From Symbiodinium natans (lineage: Eukaryota > Sar > Dinophyceae > Suessiales > Symbiodiniaceae): a stretch of DNA of 64,000 bases. Each line of letters opens with the position of its first letter. The stretch's first letter is position 1. The translations under genes and the position numbers were made by a program. The stretch is taken from assembly GCA_905221605.1 (NCBI GenBank), contig CAJNDS010002001.1:489001-553000 (forward strand), given 5' to 3'. This document shows, in pieces, positions 62,051 to 64,000 of the stretch. The notes under the pieces were generated by a model. It saw only the letters and a list, made by a program, of their open reading frames with translations. It was not told the origin of the DNA and did not search any database.

Positions 62051-62750
62051 ACGAGCTCTCTTAATACGGAATCTGCCACTTGAGGGCCTAAGTTACCCCC
62101 TAAACCCTAAACCCTAAACCCTAAAACCCTAAAACCCTAAAACCCTAAAACCCTAAAACCCTAAAACCCCCTAAAACCCTAAAACCTTCCAAGGGATGAG
62201 AGAATTAAGTGCCAGGCCCCAAGCGGCTCGTGGCGCCCAGAAAGCAATTTTCAGAGTTAGAGTTTAGGGTCTAGGGTTTAGGGAACCCTTGTAAGGGACC
62301 TTAGGAATACTTGGGGTTAGGGTGTCGGGTTTAGGGTTAGGGTTGGGGCTACTGAGATATATAGGGACTATATAAGGCATATATATATATAGGGGAATAA
62401 GACTAAGGGTCCGTTCTAGGGTTACCTCCCTTTACCCCTTGAGAATGAGAGAGGGTCTGTTCCGGGTAAGCCTAAACCCTGAAAGGGCCTTGGGTACCAA
62501 ACGAAGCTAGAAGGGTTCATGGTTCACAGTACATTCACAACCCTCAATTGCCCCTAAGCCCTAAACCCCAACCCTAAACCCCAACCCTAAGCCGCAAACC
62601 CTAAACCCTACACCATAAACACTAAATCCTAAACCCTAAACCAACCCTGAACCCTAAAGCCTAGACCCCAAACCACAAACCCTACCCCAACCTACGTGTT
62701 TCTCCCCCCCCCCCCCCTCGTCCGGCATCAGCTCACCCTCGTGCACTAGG
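62051..62750. repeat. Upstream region of the second ankyrin gene
   Basis: CCCTAAA and CCCTAAAA arrays, one exon-like plus island at 62195-62258 (RDERIKCQAPSGSWRPE), a short TA run at 62380-62395, and degenerate repeats. No promoter motif recognised. Confidence 0.5.
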
Positions 62751-62770
62751 CGGAGCCGGTAGATCGACAT
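62715..62770 (-). CDS. Possible first exon
   Basis: ATG at 62770 (minus) reads MSIYRLRLVHEGELMPDE before a poly-G run. The short basic/hydrophobic start is like a ubiquitin-like N-terminus. It lies upstream of the second ankyrin gene on the same strand, which however has its own good ATG. Confidence 0.42.
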
Positions 62771-62999
62771 GCCTCCAGATCAGGAGCCTTCAACCCCCCT
62801 AAAATGGCCCAAAAAAACCCAAAAAAGACCGCAAAGGCCTTGAAAAGCCCCAAAAAGCTCTGGAACGCCCTAAAAAGCCCTAATCGTGAGAGAGCCCTAA
62901 AGCATTTAACAGCCCTAGTACCAAAAAAAGCCCCAAAAACCCTCTAGAGAACTCAATCCCTGAAACACAAAATAGAGCCTCGACCAACCTCTTGAGGTA

Positions 63000-63110
63000 G
63001 GTACATGGTCCCTTGCTATGGGCCCTTACAAGGGGACCCTACCCTGCGCAACTTTTAAGGCCCATACATCAAAACCCTCTCAAGGAGGTTAGGGACCATA
63101 TTCAAAAAAC
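63000..63110. mobile_element. Element H copy
   Basis: TACATGGTCCCTTGCTATGG ... GGTTAGGGACCATATTC with CATACATCAAAACCCTC inside. Confidence 0.75.
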
Positions 63111-63299
63111 CCAAAACCCTAAACCCTCAACCCTAAACCTTCCCTGTAAGAACCCATTAAGCAGGGTAAGGGACGATCGGGCCCCTGTAACTACCCTTTA
63201 AAAAACCGAGGGCCCCAAATCCTCGATTCTCTTTCAAAGCCCCAAAGGCCCTGGAGCCCGCGGAAGCCTAGCCCCCAAAGATCTGAAGCAGCTACACAT

Positions 63300-63440
63300 A
63301 CAGGGTTCAGGGTTCAGGGTTCAGGGGTTTAGGGGTTTAGGGGTTTAGGGGTTTAGGGGTTTAGGGGTTTAGGATTTAGGGTTTAGGGTTTAGGATTTAG
63401 GGTTTAGGGTTTAGGGTTTAGGATTTAGGGTTTAAGGTTT
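63300..63440 (+). repeat. Homogenised TTCAGGG, TTTAGGGG and TTTAGGA blocks
   Basis: Three sub-blocks, each made of one unit variant, in tandem. Confidence 0.93.
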
Positions 63441-63454
63441 CGAAAGCCCTATAA

Positions 63455-63522
63455 GCCCCCCAAGCCCGACCGGGTGGGCCTGTGAAGGCCGGCAGTCGTA
63501 GCAAATGCTGCTTCAGCGCCTT
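63455..63522 (-). CDS. Short exon candidate
   Basis: Minus frame KALKQHLLRLPAFTGPPG then RAWG, good bias, repeats on one side. Confidence 0.42.
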
Positions 63523-63714
63523 GGGGGGTTAGGGGTTTGACCCTGCTTTGGAGTAGACCTTGAAAAACAACATATACTTTCTAGGCATAAGTAGCAATAG
63601 TAGTAACGCAGAAGCAAAAAATGTCAAACTATAGTACTCCAAAAAACAGCAAAGGCTTATGAATTGCAGTTGACAGGGTTCAGGGTGTAGCCTTTGGGGT
63701 TTAGGGTTTGGGTT

Positions 63715-63838
63715 TCTATGGAATTGCCCCAAACAGCAGAAACCTTACGAGCCTGTCGGCCCCCAGACCATAACAACTTGCCAGGGCAGCTTATGAACCA
63801 AACGCTCCATTCTTTGGGTCCCCCAAACGACCAGAACC
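63715..63838 (+). CDS. Exon candidate at the right edge
   Basis: Plus frame ELPQTAETLRACRPPDHN then NLPGQLMNQTLHSLGPP, open for about 40 codons. Flanked by TTTAGGG on the left and CCCTGAA/CCCTAAC on the right. Family unknown. Confidence 0.42.
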
Positions 63839-64000
63839 CTGAACCCTAACCGGCCCTTACCCTTAAACCCTAAGCCCTTGCGGGTTTTGTTTTTGCACCC
63901 CTAAACCGTAGAAGCCCTGAACCTCATAAACCCTAAGCCCTATCAGCCCTCAACCTAGAAACCCACAGCGGAGACCCCAAAACCTTCTAAACCCCAAGCC

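Overview
The window looks like nuclear DNA of a dinoflagellate. Three things point that way. Arrays of the plant/alveolate telomere heptamer (TTTAGGG/CCCTAAA) are scattered in both orientations through almost the whole 64 kb. Coding sequence is chopped into very small exons whose introns begin GT, GC or GA and end AG, a relaxed donor usage known from dinoflagellates. The protein types (ankyrin proteins with a ubiquitin-like head, WWE domains, AAA+ ATPase, mitochondrial-type ferredoxin, Ty1/copia pol) also fit. There is no operon structure, Shine-Dalgarno pattern, tRNA, rRNA or CRISPR that I can see. The genus is not decided by the sequence.

Layout. 0-3.7 kb: small coding fragments between telomere-like arrays. 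3.8-5.95 kb: a fully resolvable 8-exon WWE-domain gene (minus). 6.2-9.8 kb: short exon candidates. 10.0-29.4 kb (minus): exons that add up to one AAA+ ATPase module (linker, Walker A, pore region, Walker B, arginine-finger region, lid), with other coding fragments, several on the plus strand, lying in its large introns. 30.7-36.2 kb: minus-strand coding exons and a degenerate Ty1/copia reverse transcriptase. 37.9-41.3 kb: a 12-exon ubiquitin-like/ankyrin gene (minus). 41.6-43.4 kb: plus-strand exons. 43.4-48.45 kb: an almost telomere-repeat-free island with a long open frame and a signal-peptide/coiled-coil/membrane protein. 49-49.8 kb: plus-strand gene. 52.1-54.0 kb: [2Fe-2S] ferredoxin (minus). 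57.05-62.05 kb: a second ankyrin gene of about 17 exons (minus).

The main discovery is how the genes are cut. Most introns whose borders can be fixed by reading frame are short transposon-like elements. They start 5'-CT(T/A)(A/G)G and end with the inverse, lie between 4-bp target-site duplications (14 exact cases counted by hand), and often carry a TTTAGGG array in the middle. In 12 of these 14 the duplication starts with G on the coding strand and supplies the splice donor (GT/GC/GA); the element end supplies the AG acceptor. Removing element plus one duplication copy restores the frame: 918 nt in 8 exons for the WWE gene, and consistent phase across the ankyrin exons. One ~112-bp element occurs in two different genes and a third site. 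The same kind of element sits inside the dead copia copy with a CTTT duplication that could not be spliced. This reads as a transposon-driven intron-gain (introner) system linked to interstitial telomere repeats.

Limits: many exons are under 100 nt and open on both strands, so strand calls for isolated exons are often uncertain. Start codons are firm only where stated. All alignments and counts were done by eye.
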